64,000 nucleotides of DNA from CAIXQW01 sp046049675 (GTDB taxonomy: Bacteria; Bacteroidota; Bacteroidia; Chitinophagales; Chitinophagaceae), in NCBI GenBank assembly GCA_046049675.1, contig JBJORA010000038.1, forward strand, positions 1 through 64,000, given 5' to 3'. A program made the position numbers and the translations under genes. The notes under the pieces were generated by a model. It saw only the letters and a program-made list of their open reading frames with translations, did not search any database and was not told the DNA's origin. Position 1 is the stretch's first letter. Each line of letters opens with the position of its first letter. Below are positions 62,228 to 64,000 of this stretch, one piece after another.

Positions 62228-64000
62228 TTAATAGATGGCAAATTTTAATTGACGTCGTGCAATGCCCGTAGCATCTACAAATTGTGCAATGTACAAGCCT
62301 GCGGCAAAAGCATGCTTAGGCAATACTACACTAGGGCTTCCTTGCAACACTAGCTGACCTTGCATATTGTAGATTTCAACTTTTGCATTGCTAGCATTAG
62401 TGCGAACTGTTACGCTATTAGCCATTTGCAATACCTGTAATTGGTACAAGAAGTTGTCGTTCTTGGCAACACATATATTACTAGCATAGATACTGCCATC
62501 TGAGCTTATAGCTTCTACTTTGAAGTATTGCTGGGCAAGCATACCTGGTACTGCTTTTTGTACGTAGTTTTCTGTTTGTTCAGTAGCTTGTATAGTGTTC
62601 AGTAATTTGAAACTCGACAAATCATCGCTTTGTAGTACATTAAATCGTGTAATATTCTCACAACCACTGCATTGCCATTGTAACAGATGCTGTGTTTGGT
62701 CTGTGGTAACATTTAGATATAAACTTTCTAACTGTAGTGGTGAACTTGCTGCTTGTATCCAAAATTCGCTAAAGTGATCTACGGTAAATTCTAAATAGTA
62801 CTGGCCATAAGCCATTCCATTAGTAATGCTACTAGGCGGAATAAAAGTAATACTACCACCACTAGGATCATATATGCCGTCTTCATTAAGACCATCGTAT
62901 TGTATCACCGACAACTGTGTGTGACTTGTAAGCGAAGGAAGCACAGCTTGTAAGTTTGCAAAATCTGCTGCTGTATAATACAAGCGCACAGTTTTGTTGC
63001 CAGCGATTTCGTAAGTAGGCGAAATAACGTAGTGCCTGCGCATAAAATACGAGCCAGCATAGGGTATAGCTGTTGTTTCTACAAAGGCAGTGTCAGCCCT
63101 TTCGTCAAAGGTGAGACAAGAACTTTTGATGCTTGCAATAAGCTCGCTAGGTTGTGTGCTATTGTAAGAGTGCCGCCATACATCATCGTCGCAGATAGCA
63201 TTGCTGTATAAATTGCTAGATGGAATAGTTGTAAATTGTGTACTTACTTTATTTGTAAAATATTTACTATTCAAATACGCATTTACAGTGTTGCGCTCAT
63301 AAGCAGTAAGAATCTTGTTGTACACAATTATCTCCGCTATATCTACAGGCGCATTTTGATAAGAAGTTAAATTTGTACCTCCTACAAGCATGCTATAATT
63401 GCCAAGGTTATTAGTCATTTCTGCACCATTCACTGCACCGTTGGTATTGGCTAGCAAAACGGAATTGCGATATATTTTTACTTGATCTAACCCAGTTAGT
63501 GACTTGTCAAATCGTACGTTCATGCGGTGGTAACAGCTATCTGTAGCTTGCGACTTACTAGTAGCAAAGGCGCTAGTATTACCATTCAAAATGGCACTGT
63601 GTCCGTTGGTGCCATTGCTGTAGTTTTCACATATAGAAAATGCATTGGCAGCACTGGGGTCGTTGTGATGCATTAGTACAAAGCCTTCGCCTCTTGATTT
63701 TGCAACGTAGAAAACTTCGGCCTTTTGAACAGTACTTAGATTTATTGCAGCTGTGGACATATAGTCGTCAACACCATCAAAACGAACAATTGGCTTGTTG
63801 TTGATTTCATTTGATTTGACCACAGGTTTAAAGCTAGCGTTGGACATATTGGCATGGTTGTTTAAGCCACTTTGGTCACTCCAAAGGTGAACCTCATTGC
63901 TTGCATTGGATGAAACACCTTGGTCTGCCTTAAGCCAAAGAATAGGATTGCAAGTTGGTAATTTATTGGGCAAAGTACTATTATCTGTAAAAATTAGATT
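62228..64000 (-). CDS. T9SS-exported LamG-type protein (partial, N-terminus off right edge)
   Basis: The frame stays open to the window edge, so the start is missing; at least 590 residues are present. A concanavalin/LamG-like domain is visible at the N-terminal side (ILWLKADQGV, DQSGLNNHAN, VRFDGVDDYM), followed by beta-rich regions and a Por sorting domain at the end (VEIYNMQGQLVL to RRQLKFAIY). Likely glycan-binding surface or secreted protein. Confidence 0.88.
   Translation of the reverse strand, partial: NLIFTDNSTLPNKLPTCNPILWLKADQGVSSNASNEVHLWSDQSGLNNHANMSNASFKPVVKSNEINNKPIVRFDGVDDYMSTAAINLSTVQKAEVFYVAKSRGEGFVLMHHNDPSAANAFSICENYSNGTNGHSAILNGNTSAFATSKSQATDSCYHRMNVRFDKSLTGLDQVKIYRNSVLLANTNGAVNGAEMTNNLGNYSMLVGGTNLTSYQNAPVDIAEIIVYNKILTAYERNTVNAYLNSKYFTNKVSTQFTTIPSSNLYSNAICDDDVWRHSYNSTQPSELIASIKSSCLTFDERADTAFVETTAIPYAGSYFMRRHYVISPTYEIAGNKTVRLYYTAADFANLQAVLPSLTSHTQLSVIQYDGLNEDGIYDPSGGSITFIPPSSITNGMAYGQYYLEFTVDHFSEFWIQAASSPLQLESLYLNVTTDQTQHLLQWQCSGCENITRFNVLQSDDLSSFKLLNTIQATEQTENYVQKAVPGMLAQQYFKVEAISSDGSIYASNICVAKNDNFLYQLQVLQMANSVTVRTNASNAKVEIYNMQGQLVLQGSPSVVLPKHAFAAGLYIAQFVDATGIARRQLKFAIY

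Noticed and set aside
1..64000. CRISPR arrays, tRNA, rRNA and transposases
   Set aside because: No regularly spaced repeats, no tRNA arms and no transposase or integrase motifs were found on either strand.

Overview
The window is AT-rich DNA from a member of the Bacteroidota, most likely close to the Chitinophagaceae. Four large secreted proteins end in type IX secretion (Por-type) sorting domains, there is a TonB receptor/DUF4249 pair, and promoters fit the Bacteroidota -7 consensus TAnnTTTG. No rRNA, tRNA, CRISPR array or intact transposon was seen.

Region 1 (1-9202, minus strand) is one tight defence operon with gaps of 7 bp or less and several overlaps. In transcription order it holds a half-size HsdS, HsdM, a CBASS-type CD-NTase, a small E2-like protein, a helix-hairpin-helix glycosylase-like protein, a small P-loop protein, a full-length HsdS, and a large calcineurin-like phosphoesterase fused to a STAND NTPase that runs off the left edge. 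A CBASS core is thus nested inside a type I restriction-modification operon. No HsdR and no familiar CBASS effector lie in the window.

Region 2 (9203-17111) continues the island. The plus strand carries a Cas4-like/DEDD nuclease (DUF2779), a PDDEXK nuclease and a small cREC receiver protein. A minus-strand SprT-like protease/AAA ATPase pair follows. Divergent from it is a plus-strand unit of a sigma-region-2-like protein, a uracil-DNA-glycosylase-fold protein and a WYL regulator. Two of the plus-strand units share an AAACGACAC box at the same distance from the start-proximal promoter.

Region 3 (17112-22511) has a GIY-YIG protein, two paralogous lipoproteins, a small secreted protein and an EEP-family hydrolase. 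A roughly 100-bp non-coding repeat occurs twice here.

Region 4 (22512-35883) is a duplicated envelope/redox cassette. A long operon (SnoaL-like, MBL-fold lipoprotein, YceI, membrane protein, DoxX, VOC, TonB receptor, DUF4249) and a second operon (DoxX, DUF4405-like, VOC, phosphoesterase, esterase) contain paralogous DoxX, VOC and esterase genes. Both operons start with an FNR-type box TTGAn-N4-ATCAA at identical spacing to the promoter. A Crp/Fnr regulator carrying the matching E-x-x-S-R recognition motif lies between them.

Region 5 (35884-64000) holds an OmpH-like chaperone, a 3602-residue M4 metallopeptidase with three internal repeats of about 830 residues, other T9SS cargo, an RNA/ribosome repair operon (unknown protein, RtcB, PrfH), an AbiE-type pair, an orphan NarL-type response regulator and a T9SS LamG protein cut by the right edge.
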